This document shows, in pieces, positions 39,681 to 46,792 of a DNA stretch of 46,792 nt. A program made the translations under genes and the position numbers. This DNA comes from Fimenecus sp045543095 (GTDB lineage Bacteria; Bacillota; Clostridia; Oscillospirales; Acutalibacteraceae). The stretch spans positions 1 to 46,792 of the forward strand of contig JAZQMC010000030.1 in NCBI GenBank assembly GCA_045543095.1, given 5' to 3'. The first letter of the stretch is position 1. Each line of letters opens with the position of its first letter. A model generated the notes under the pieces. That model was not told where the DNA came from. It saw nothing but the letters and a program-made list of their open reading frames with translations, and did no database searches.

Positions 39681-40943
39681 ATGAAAAAAACATCAAAATT
39701 CTTCGCGGTTTTAACTGCGTTTATAATACTTGTTTCAACTTTTGTTTTGCCGAGCCAAGCGGCGAGTGTTAATTATACTGCATCAAGTGTCAGCGGTGCA
39801 AAGGGCGATACAGTTACTGTCAGCGTTAAAATTTCTTCAAGCGTTTCAATTTGGGGTGCAAATGTAATGCTTGGCTATAATTCTTCAGAATTACAGTATG
39901 TAAGCAGTGCAAAGGGCGGTGCAGTTTCGAGCGGAAGTCTTAATAATACAGGCTCGTCAGTTAATTTTTCGGGTATGTTTAGTGCAAAAAGCGGAACAGT
40001 ATTTACCGTAAAATTCAAAATCCTTAAAAACTCAGGTTCTTCAACTCTCACTCTTACAAGTACAGAGAATATTGACTCTGATGCAAAGACTTATGAGTGC
40101 TCAACGACAAACGGCAAAGTAACCGTAACCGTGCCTGTTACAAGCATAAAACTCAATAAATCAAGCGTAACGCTTAAAAAAGGTGAAACAAGTCAGTTGA
40201 CTGCCACCGTTTCGCCCGATAATGCAACAAATAAAGCGGTTACATATTCAAGCTCAAACACAAAGGTTGCAAAGGTTTCAAGCAGTGGTAAAATAACCGC
40301 AGTTGGTGGCGGTACTGCAACAATTACCGCAAAGGCTGATGGCAAAACCGCAACTTGCAAAGTTACTGTAAATGTTGCACAGACAGGAATCACTGTTTCG
40401 GGTAACAGTTCCAAAACAGTTGAATTAGGCAAGACTATTAATCTTAAAGTCGCAAAAGTTCCCGCAGATGCAACTGATAATTATTCAGTAAGCTGGTCGG
40501 TTGCAGACTCTAATATCGCAACAGTTTCTTCAAATGGCACAGTTAAGGGTGTGGCTTTGGGTGAAACCACAGTAACCGCAAAGTCAAACGGCTGGGCAGT
40601 TACTTATAAAATTACAGTAACCGAAGCCGTAACTGAAAGCTCAACAGAAGAACCGACTTCAGAAGAACCAAGCTCAACTGAAGAGCCTTCAAGCGAAGAC
40701 CAATCCTCAACAACAGAGCCAACGGCACCGATTGAGCCCGATACAACCGAACCCACAACCGAGAAAAAGGATTTCTGGGAAAGTATCAAGAATGAAATTT
40801 ACGACGAAGAAAATATGATTTCAAAACCCCGCTATTATTTTACAATGGCAGTTGTGGCAGTAGCCACCGCATTTGTTTCGATTTCAGCTACATATTTCGT
40901 AACATCAGGTTATTACAAATCTAAAAACAAAGACGATGAATAG
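39681..40943 (+). CDS. Membrane-anchored cohesin-domain protein with two Big2 Ig-like domains
   Basis: A 420-aa surface protein. Signal peptide residues 1-27 (KKTSKFFAVLTAFIILVSTF). Residues about 30-150 fit a cohesin fold (VSGAKGDTVTVSVKISSSVS, then GYNSSELQYVSS, TVKFKILKNS). Two Big_2 domains follow (TSIKLNKSSVTLKKGETSQL; GISVSGN-type second copy), then a Ser/Thr/Glu/Pro linker and a C-terminal helix FTMAVVAVATAFVSISATYF with a charged KSKNKDDE tail. Cohesins bind dockerin modules; a single-cohesin membrane-anchored protein would tether a dockerin-bearing partner. No dockerin is seen here. GGTGAT precedes ATG 39681; the longer frame lies over the promoter. Confidence 0.83.
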   Translation: MKKTSKFFAVLTAFIILVSTFVLPSQAASVNYTASSVSGAKGDTVTVSVKISSSVSIWGANVMLGYNSSELQYVSSAKGGAVSSGSLNNTGSSVNFSGMFSAKSGTVFTVKFKILKNSGSSTLTLTSTENIDSDAKTYECSTTNGKVTVTVPVTSIKLNKSSVTLKKGETSQLTATVSPDNATNKAVTYSSSNTKVAKVSSSGKITAVGGGTATITAKADGKTATCKVTVNVAQTGITVSGNSSKTVELGKTINLKVAKVPADATDNYSVSWSVADSNIATVSSNGTVKGVALGETTVTAKSNGWAVTYKITVTEAVTESSTEEPTSEEPSSTEEPSSEDQSSTTEPTAPIEPDTTEPTTEKKDFWESIKNEIYDEENMISKPRYYFTMAVVAVATAFVSISATYFVTSGYYKSKNKDDE

Positions 40944-40947
40944 TGTA

Positions 40948-40968
40948 GGGGCGATTCACGAATCGCCC
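40948..40968. repeat. Short palindromic dispersed-type repeat
   Basis: GGGGCGATTCACGAATCGCCC just after the cohesin-gene stop: 9-bp arms GGGCGATTC/GAATCGCCC. On the plus strand it is followed by an A run rather than T, so it is unlikely to be that gene's terminator. The motif is, to my knowledge, common as an intergenic repeat in gut Clostridia. Confidence 0.6.
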
Positions 40969-40981
40969 GCAAAAAAAATAA

Positions 40982-41005
40982 CCCTCGCTCAAAATAGAGT
41001 GAGGG
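40982..41005. terminator. Terminator between the cohesin gene and the convergent gene
   Basis: CCCTCGCTC (40982-40990), 6-nt loop, GAGTGAGGG (40997-41005), with AATTTTAA on the plus side and TTATTTTTTTT on the minus side. Confidence 0.8.
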
Positions 41006-41024
41006 AATTTTAATACCTATTAAC

Positions 41025-41591
41025 TTATTTCACAAACTCAAAACTCTCAATAATTTTTTCGATTTCGTGGTTTGCAACCTCAAAAAGACGCTTGCCAAGA
41101 TTTTTATAATATTTATCCTTATCCATACCGCAAAGCATTGCGAATGACACACCTATATTTGCGGGAATGTCCACACCTTTTCTCACGGCAAGGTAATAGA
41201 AGCTGTATTCTGCCGCGTCGTCAAGTCTGTCATAAAACTCAAATGCTTCTTTTTTTACGGTATCGTACAAAGCATTTACCGCTGTGTTAGACAAAAGGGG
41301 GTTGGGAAGAAGATGATTTATGCAGTATTCTGCGGTGAAAACAAGAAGCACTTTCATCTGGTACATTGTGTTTTCATCACGCTGAATTTCGCCGATTTCT
41401 GCCTCTAATTCTGAAAGAAGATGGGGCTCGTCAACAAAACGCTTTGCAAGGGTTTTGCCCAAATCTTTTGCCTTTTGTGCGTTACCGTTGCTACGGTTTT
41501 TGGTCATCTGTGAAATTATTGAAACTTCGTCAAAGGAGTCTGCATTTTTGGTATCATTAAAGATTTTTACATCGCTGTCGTCAAAAATCAT
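41025..41591 (-). CDS. Conserved protein of unknown function next to a PHP phosphoesterase
   Basis: A 188-aa soluble, mostly helical protein starting MIFDDSDVKIFNDTKNADSF and rich in charged residues. It has no signal peptide or membrane segment and I recognise no domain. AAGGAGG is well spaced before ATG 41591, and it begins 21 nt after the PHP gene stop, so the two are cotranscribed. That coupling is the only functional hint. Confidence 0.75.
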   Translation of the reverse strand: MIFDDSDVKIFNDTKNADSFDEVSIISQMTKNRSNGNAQKAKDLGKTLAKRFVDEPHLLSELEAEIGEIQRDENTMYQMKVLLVFTAEYCINHLLPNPLLSNTAVNALYDTVKKEAFEFYDRLDDAAEYSFYYLAVRKGVDIPANIGVSFAMLCGMDKDKYYKNLGKRLFEVANHEIEKIIESFEFVK

Positions 41592-41612
41592 AATAGTAAC
41601 CTCCTTGTCGGT

Positions 41613-42485
41613 TTATTCAGCAGTCTGTTGTGCTAATTTTTTCTGCAATCTTTTCTGCTTTGATTTATAGCTTAAAAGATTATGCAAATCGTCGTCAGGA
41701 GTAGTATAATCACCCAACGATACATTATATTCATTATAAAGGCCGTGGAAATCACTTCCGCCGGTAATAAGCATTTTATTTTTTGTTGCCAACTTTTTAA
41801 GCTCTGCCTGTTCTTCGGCTGTGGTGCTTGGGTGATAAACCTCAACACCGTCAAGACCTAATTCCTTGTATTCAGGGATATTATCAACACAACCGCTAAG
41901 TACAGGATGTGCAAGAACTGCAATACCGCCTGCGGTGTGAATTGCGTCAATTACATCTTTAATATTTTCGTATTTAGGTGTTACAAGAATACAGTCTTCA
42001 CCGTCTTTTGTAAAATGCTTTTTGAAAAGGTCACCGTTAAAAGAGTTTGTGTAACCGCATTCAATAAGAGCCTGCATCATGTGTTTTTTGTAAAGGTTTG
42101 TAGAACCCGTTGCACATTTCATAATGAATTCAGTGGTTATGGGATAACGCTTTGCAACCTGAAGCATCATAAAATGAGCCGCTTTTTTACGAGCAAGAGA
42201 GTTTCTTTTGCAAAGACCTTCAAGCATATCGGGGCTGTCGGGTAAATAGCAAAGAATATGAACATTTTTGTTGTTCTGTTCGTCAGTTGCAGAAAGCTCA
42301 ACACCGGGAATAACCTGAACCCCGTGGCGAGTACCGATAACTCTACCGCGAACAGTACCTGCAAGGCAATCGTGGTCTGTAATTGCGATGGTTTCAAGAC
42401 CTTTTTTCTTGGCAAAAATGATTAAATCTTCAATGCCCAAACTGCCGTCAGATAATCTTGTGTGACAATGTAAATCTCCGCTCAA
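41613..42485 (-). CDS. PHP-domain metal-dependent phosphoesterase
   Basis: A 290-aa protein of the PHP/TrpH (YciV-like) group. Metal ligands: DLHCHTRLSDG at the N terminus, ITDHDCLAG, PGVELSA, LAHPVL and GSDFHG. Related enzymes hydrolyse 3',5'-nucleotides or short RNA/DNA 5' ends. Start is TTG 42485: GGAGG lies 8 nt upstream and the HCH motif follows within six residues, leaving no room for a later start. Its own promoter lies about 60-85 nt upstream. First gene of a two-gene unit. Confidence 0.92.
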   Translation of the reverse strand: MSGDLHCHTRLSDGSLGIEDLIIFAKKKGLETIAITDHDCLAGTVRGRVIGTRHGVQVIPGVELSATDEQNNKNVHILCYLPDSPDMLEGLCKRNSLARKKAAHFMMLQVAKRYPITTEFIMKCATGSTNLYKKHMMQALIECGYTNSFNGDLFKKHFTKDGEDCILVTPKYENIKDVIDAIHTAGGIAVLAHPVLSGCVDNIPEYKELGLDGVEVYHPSTTAEEQAELKKLATKNKMLITGGSDFHGLYNEYNVSLGDYTTPDDDLHNLLSYKSKQKRLQKKLAQQTAE

Positions 42486-42542
42486 AATAAAAACCTCCGA
42501 AATAGGGTGAAAAATGCGTATAGCCCCTCAATATATGAAGCT

Positions 42543-42571
42543 ATTATACTACATTTTAGTAGAAAAATCAA
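42543..42571 (-). promoter_or_regulatory. Promoter of the PHP gene
   Basis: Minus-strand TTGATT (42566-42571), 17-nt spacer, TATAAT (42543-42548). Confidence 0.8.
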
Positions 42572-42617
42572 GAAAAATAGAAAATTTTAGTCTAAAAATA
42601 TATTTCAAGCGAAAAAA

Positions 42618-42665
42618 TTGTGCCATTAGTAGAAAATATCATCAGAAATTCTACTAATAGCACAA
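42618..42665. other. Long stem-loop in the gap between the PHP and metallophosphoesterase genes
   Basis: A 17-bp stem (42618-42634 with 42649-42665), one T-G wobble on the minus strand, 14-nt loop, and a T run (ATTTTTT) after it on the minus strand. It looks like a second terminator behind the metallophosphoesterase or a small palindromic insertion. Confidence 0.65.
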
Positions 42666-42706
42666 AAAATGTTTTGACAAATTAAAAATGGTCAATGTCA
42701 TTATGC

Positions 42707-42733
42707 AAAAAGGCAACACATTGTGTTGCCTTT
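42707..42733 (-). terminator. Terminator of the metallophosphoesterase gene
   Basis: AAAGGCAACACA (42709-42720) / TGTGTTGCCTTT (42722-42733), T run on the minus strand. Confidence 0.9.
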
Positions 42734-42738
42734 AAAAA

Positions 42739-44346
42739 TTATTTAAGGTATTTGCCATATTTGATTTGGTTTACAATAAAACCGATAAGTAAAATAAGAA
42801 GAATAGGCAAAAGGAATGTGAGTATAAAGAGAATTGTGAGAATTACAATGGGAAGTCCCTTTTTACTGTCTTTAACCGTATTAGGTGTTACGGGTGGCTC
42901 GGGAATAGGGCCTTGCTCGTCACCCTCATATACGGGCATAACGGGAAGAATAGCATCATAAGCGGGAATTCCTGAATTATAGAGTAATGGCTCGATGATT
43001 CCGCGAACTGTGTCTGAAACCTTAATAAGTTTTTTAAGCGGAATATGTAACACCTTGATAATTGAATCAATAATATTGATAAGACCAATTGCAATTTTAT
43101 ATTCATTATCGTCGGGAGTGTAAAGATTTTTACCGCCGAACAGATTGAGTACAATGTCAACGATAAAGTCAACAACGCTCTTGTCTTTAATATCGGCATA
43201 ATCCTCTTTTTTAAGTCCTGTTTCTGCTCTTGTCCAGTTGCCCACAGTACCGATTTTAAGATTATTGATAAATTTGAAAATAGGCTTCAATATCCAACCG
43301 AATTTATAGCTTACTTTCTTTTTGATACTGATAGCGGTTGCCATATCGGCGAATTTGTCAATATCTTCACCCGCTGCTTTGATAACATCTCTAATCATAC
43401 CGATAAGGTGGTCAGCAAGATAAGTCTGCAAATCCTTGCCCTTTGTATCAAATTTGACAGGCTCTGTAACAAAGTCAGTAGTTGTGGTAACAACTTTACT
43501 GTCAGCGTCAAAAACAACAGTTCTTATTGTTCCGGGGTAACCAATTGTTGAAGCAGTTGAAATGTCATAGAAATAATTACCCTTGGGGCTTATATGCTTA
43601 TCAATATCATGAACGTGGGTGTGACCTGTGAGCATAAACTGAACGCCCAAATCGGCAAGCTGTTCACGACGGATATCGTAGTCGCCCATCATATCACCAC
43701 GACCAATGATTTCATACATGGGTGAGGGGGCAATAAGCGGATGGTGTGTCATTGCAACAATGAACTGACCGTTTGCCTTTGCATCTGAGACTTGCTCCTT
43801 AATCCATTCAAAAAGCTCATCAGAAAAACCGCTTTTTCCGTTCAAGTTCGTGTCGTCATTAAGTGCGAAAAGTCTGTAACCGTCAGCTAACTGAATAATA
43901 TAAGACATACTCTGACGATGAACTGCAATAGCCTCATCAGGACCGAATTCCTTGTACATATCAAAAAGGTCTTCACGCTTTGCGGCGGGAATGGTAACTC
44001 TTTCATCGCCCTCATATTTGTGGTGAGTACCTTCCCATTGGTAGTCGTGAGTAGCGGTGAGAACATAAACTCTCTTGCCTTTTTCTTTAAGACCACGGAG
44101 CATTTCGATGAATTCGTGGTGTGAATCAAAATCACCATTGCTTGTTGTGTCACCTGAAAGAAGAACAATGTCGGTTCGAGTGTCGTTGGCAATCTGCGTG
44201 AATGCGGCTTCAAGCATTTCAGCTGCTTGTGCTAACAAAACACCACTTTTATTGTTGGCGATTTCATAGGCTTTACCCGATGTGCCCAGTTTCTTTGAGT
44301 AGTAATGTGTATCGGTAATAACCGTTACGGTAAGTGGATTTCTCAT
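42739..44346 (-). CDS. Calcineurin-like metallophosphoesterase with C-terminal membrane helix
   Basis: A 535-aa protein. Metal-binding motifs in order: VITDTHYY, LLSGDTTSNG, TATHDYQ (GNHD-type position), MTHHPL and LTGHTHVHD. No N-terminal signal peptide; residues about 300-465 are a helical region with long Lys-rich segments, and the C terminus has one strong helix LPIVILTILFILTFLLPILL followed by a basic tail. The enzyme could hydrolyse phosphoesters of wall or membrane substrates. Start ATG 44346 is 10 nt downstream of thrS with RBS AAGGGG, so it is probably cotranscribed with thrS. Confidence 0.88.
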   Translation of the reverse strand: MRNPLTVTVITDTHYYSKKLGTSGKAYEIANNKSGVLLAQAAEMLEAAFTQIANDTRTDIVLLSGDTTSNGDFDSHHEFIEMLRGLKEKGKRVYVLTATHDYQWEGTHHKYEGDERVTIPAAKREDLFDMYKEFGPDEAIAVHRQSMSYIIQLADGYRLFALNDDTNLNGKSGFSDELFEWIKEQVSDAKANGQFIVAMTHHPLIAPSPMYEIIGRGDMMGDYDIRREQLADLGVQFMLTGHTHVHDIDKHISPKGNYFYDISTASTIGYPGTIRTVVFDADSKVVTTTTDFVTEPVKFDTKGKDLQTYLADHLIGMIRDVIKAAGEDIDKFADMATAISIKKKVSYKFGWILKPIFKFINNLKIGTVGNWTRAETGLKKEDYADIKDKSVVDFIVDIVLNLFGGKNLYTPDDNEYKIAIGLINIIDSIIKVLHIPLKKLIKVSDTVRGIIEPLLYNSGIPAYDAILPVMPVYEGDEQGPIPEPPVTPNTVKDSKKGLPIVILTILFILTFLLPILLILLIGFIVNQIKYGKYLK

Positions 44347-44356
44347 AATTTACCCC

Positions 44357-46306
44357 TTATCTTACTTTGTTTTCAATTTCTTCTTTAAGCATATCAGCAA
44401 AGTCGTCAAAATTCATTGAGCCGATGTCACCCTGACCACGTTTGCTTACTGAAACTGTACCGTCTTCAACCTCTTTGTCACCAACGATAACCCAGTAAGG
44501 AAGTTTCTGAAGTCTTGATTCACGGATTTTATACCCTGTCTTTTCACTTCTGTCATCAACTGTTACGCGCATACCCATCTTTTCGAGTTCTTTCTTGATT
44601 TCATAAGCCTTGTCGTGATGACGGTCAGCAATCGGAAGAATTCTTATCTGTTCAGGAGCAAGCCAGAGCGGGAATGCACCTGCATATTTTTCAATAAGAA
44701 GGGCAAGTGTACGTTCGTAACAGCCGATTGATGTTCTGTGAATGATGTATGGATTTTTCTTTGTGCCGTCTTTGTCCGTGTATTCCATACCGAATTTTTC
44801 AGCAAGAAGCTGGTCAACCTGAATTGTGATAAGTGTGTCTTCTTTGCCGAATACGTTCTTAATCTGAATGTCAAGCTTAGGACCGTAGAAAGCAGCCTCA
44901 CCAACACCAACCTTGTATTCAATTCCGAGATGGTCAAGGATTTTACCCATAATTCCCTGTGCTTCATCCCATTGTTCAGGTGTACCGATATATTTTTCTT
45001 TATCTGCAGGGTCCCATTGTGAGAAACGGTATGAAACGTCCTCATAAAGACCAAGTGTTTTGAGCATATAGATAGCAAGCTCAAGACAACCTCTGAATTC
45101 GTCTTCAAGCTGTTCAGGAGTACACATTAAGTGACCCTCTGAAATTGTGAACTGACGAACACGGATAAGACCGTGCATTTCGCCGGATGCTTCGTTACGG
45201 AAAAGAGTTGATGTTTCGTTGTAACGGAGTGGTAAATCTCTGTATGAACGAGGACGGTTTAAATATGCCTGATACTGGAATGGGCAAGTCATTGGACGAA
45301 GTGCAAAAACCTCTTCGCCTTCTTCCTCTTTAGCAGGGTCGCCAAGTACGAACATACCGTCAAGATAGTGGTCCCAGTGACCTGAAACCTTATAAAGGTC
45401 GCTCTTTGCCATGAATGGTGTCTTTGTGAGCAACCAACCGCGTCTTTGTTCTTCATCTTCAACAAATCTCTGAAGAAGCTGAATAATTCTTGCACCTTTT
45501 GGAAGCATAATGGGAAGTCCCTGACCGATAAGTTCACTTGTTGTGAATAATTCCAATTCACGACCGAGCTTGTTGTGGTCGCGTTTTCTTGCTTCTTCAA
45601 GCTGTGCCAAATGCTCGTCAAGTGCTGACTGCTTGGGGAATGCAGTTGCATAAATTCTCTGGAGCATCTTGTTCTTCTCGTTACCTCTCCAGTAAGCACC
45701 TGTGCAAGCGGTAAGCTTGAATGCCTTTACCGCACCTGTTGACATAAGGTGAGGACCTGCACAAAGCTCTGTAAATTCGCCCTGCTTGTAGAATGAAATT
45801 GCTTCACCCTTGTCAGCGTGTTCGTTAATGAGTTCAACTTTGTAGATTTCGCCCTTTTCTTCCATCATAGCGAGTGCATCAGCAGGGGAAAGCTCGAATT
45901 TTTCAAGTGCTAAATCCTCTTTAACGATTTTCTTCATCTCTGCTTCGATTTTTTCAAGGATTTCGGGAGTAAATGAAACCTCTGAATCAAAATCGTAATA
46001 GAAACCATTGTCAACTGACGGACCAATAGCAAGTTTTGTATTTGGGTAAAGTCTTTTAACTGCCTGTGCCATAATATGAGATGCAGTATGCCAGAATGTC
46101 TTTTTACCCTCAATTTCATCAAATGTAACGATTTCAAGTGAGCAGTCTTCATTAACCGCAGTTCTTAAATCACAATATTCGCCGTTAATTCTACCACCGC
46201 AAGCAGATTTGTATAAACCCATACCGATAGATTTAGCAATCTCTGCCACAGTAATGCCGTTATCATATTCCTTGATAACGTCGCCTTTAAGTGTTACCTT
46301 AATCAT
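44357..46306 (-). CDS. thrS: Threonine-tRNA ligase
   Basis: A 649-aa ThrRS of normal length: TGS domain (residues 1-60), editing domain with HTASH (His73, His77) and SxGxC-type HADKGEAISFY and GPHLMSTG; class II core with FRNEASGEMHGLIRVRQFT (motif 2) and HRTSIGCYERTLALLIE (motif 3); C-terminal anticodon-binding domain. It charges tRNA-Thr and removes mischarged Ser. AAGGAGA precedes ATG. A T-box leader upstream controls it, and a metallophosphoesterase gene follows. Confidence 0.98.
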   Translation of the reverse strand: MIKVTLKGDVIKEYDNGITVAEIAKSIGMGLYKSACGGRINGEYCDLRTAVNEDCSLEIVTFDEIEGKKTFWHTASHIMAQAVKRLYPNTKLAIGPSVDNGFYYDFDSEVSFTPEILEKIEAEMKKIVKEDLALEKFELSPADALAMMEEKGEIYKVELINEHADKGEAISFYKQGEFTELCAGPHLMSTGAVKAFKLTACTGAYWRGNEKNKMLQRIYATAFPKQSALDEHLAQLEEARKRDHNKLGRELELFTTSELIGQGLPIMLPKGARIIQLLQRFVEDEEQRRGWLLTKTPFMAKSDLYKVSGHWDHYLDGMFVLGDPAKEEEGEEVFALRPMTCPFQYQAYLNRPRSYRDLPLRYNETSTLFRNEASGEMHGLIRVRQFTISEGHLMCTPEQLEDEFRGCLELAIYMLKTLGLYEDVSYRFSQWDPADKEKYIGTPEQWDEAQGIMGKILDHLGIEYKVGVGEAAFYGPKLDIQIKNVFGKEDTLITIQVDQLLAEKFGMEYTDKDGTKKNPYIIHRTSIGCYERTLALLIEKYAGAFPLWLAPEQIRILPIADRHHDKAYEIKKELEKMGMRVTVDDRSEKTGYKIRESRLQKLPYWVIVGDKEVEDGTVSVSKRGQGDIGSMNFDDFADMLKEEIENKVR

Positions 46307-46344
46307 AAATATATCTCCTTTGCATTATATACATAAAAAATAAA

Positions 46345-46596
46345 AGCATTCCATCCATATCACAGGATGAAATGCTAAAAAACAACATTCCACGGTTCCA
46401 CCCGTATTGCAAAATAATGAATATTCTGCCACTCAAAAGACTTTAACGCAGTCTGTACGATTGGCTTAACCGGTAAAACCGTTTTCACCAATGCTCGAAA
46501 GTGGTCTTGGGATACTGAAATGATTTCTCGCACCAACCGAAATCTCTCTGGAAATTCAAATTATCCGTCGTTCTTTCTCAACGCTTTAAAAATATC
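46345..46596 (-). promoter_or_regulatory. T-box leader of thrS, Thr specifier ACC
   Basis: Minus-strand leader with T-box GGGTGGAACCGTGG (46390-46403) and terminator AGCATTTCATCC/GGATGGAATGCT (46345-46376) plus T run. In Stem I, ACC (plus ggt, 46503-46505) is followed by ACTTTCGAGC, the same context as the pheST specifier TTC before ACTTTGGAGC. ACC is a threonine codon, supporting the assignment. Confidence 0.92.
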
Positions 46597-46602
46597 GTAT
46601 AT

Positions 46603-46631
46603 ATTTTATACTTATTTTAATTTATTGTCAA
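46603..46631 (-). promoter_or_regulatory. Promoter of the thrS T-box transcript
   Basis: Minus-strand TTGACA (46626-46631), 17-nt spacer, TAAAAT (46603-46608). Confidence 0.87.
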
Positions 46632-46649
46632 TATGCAATTTGTTGTTAT

Positions 46650-46792
46650 ACAAATTTGAATTTGTCGAATTCATTAAATGGTGTATATTGCCTCCCTCTG
46701 ACGAGGGAGGTGGCACGAGCTTGCGAGTGACGGAGGGAGAGATAGGTTGCATCTTCACTAAATCTCTCCCTCAGTCTGCTTCGCAGACAGCT
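46650..46792. repeat. Composite dispersed repeat at right edge, partial
   Basis: Starts with ACAAATTTGAATTTGTCG (46650-46667), identical to 11419-11436, and continues into palindromic blocks CTCCCTCTGACGAGGGAGG and then AGTCTGCTTCGCAGAC (46773-46788). The unit runs off the window. No gene is seen between 46632 and 46792. Confidence 0.7.

Overview
The window is a low-GC chromosomal segment of a gut-type Firmicute, most likely a Clostridia/Oscillospirales (Ruminococcaceae-like) anaerobe. This is inferred from T-box leaders on pheST and thrS, IreB, the hybrid-cluster protein, ferredoxin-type aldo/keto reductase, FeoAB with a Cys-rich partner, GH33 and GH29 glycosidases, BspA-type leucine-rich repeat proteins and a cohesin-domain surface protein. 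Species cannot be named from the sequence alone.

Layout. 1-3629: 3' end of hcp, then an arsenic/thiol-metal resistance operon (arsR, C_GCAxxG_C_C protein, ArsP-like permease, small thioredoxin, arsenate reductase) with two candidate ArsR operators. 3976-6618: a large secreted LRR / papain-like / triple Ig-like protein. 6700-8450: a small accessory island with a broken mobile-element gene, a P-loop kinase, a 21-bp tandem repeat array and tRNA-Pro followed by two tandem copies of a 216-218 bp structured element. 8581-13187: MGMT-like protein, membrane XRE regulator, Thr-rich lipoprotein and an intracellular sialidase. 13366-13666: tRNA-Leu followed by a third copy of the same element. 13740-18467: small membrane proteins, then a tightly packed operon (aldo/keto reductase, ECF S component, M20 peptidase, SDR).

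18569-24160 (minus strand): phosphoribosyltransferase, a conserved small protein, ireB, a four-helix-bundle gene flanked on both sides by hairpin arrays, pheT, pheS and its T-box. 24360-29559: sdpR-sdpI autoregulated pair, GH29 fucosidase, and feoA-feoB plus a small Cys-rich membrane protein with three DtxR-like dyads. 29592-36200: class B penicillin-binding protein, PAP2 phosphatase, two MFS/GPH-type transporters and an LRR lipoprotein. 36421-39523: teichoic-acid type polymer genes (two CDP-glycerol glycerophosphotransferase family proteins and tagD) separated by a second hairpin array. 39681-46792: membrane-anchored cohesin/Big2 protein, an unknown protein, PHP-domain phosphoesterase, membrane-anchored metallophosphoesterase, thrS with a T-box, and dispersed palindromic repeats at the right edge.

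The most unusual feature is a small repeat family attached to the 3' ends of two different tRNA genes (Pro and Leu). Three copies, spaced 216-218 bp, each end in a copy of the last 19-24 nt of the host tRNA. Their internal stems differ in sequence but stay complementary (covariation), and each copy starts with an inverted copy of the host tRNA T-arm. This looks like a structured RNA and/or minimal mobile element that uses tRNA 3' ends. The second notable system is the four-helix-bundle gene inside arrays of short hairpins separated by a constant ATTTCAT word, with a gene-less array built on a different word elsewhere in the window. These functional readings are inference; the repeats themselves are visible in the sequence.
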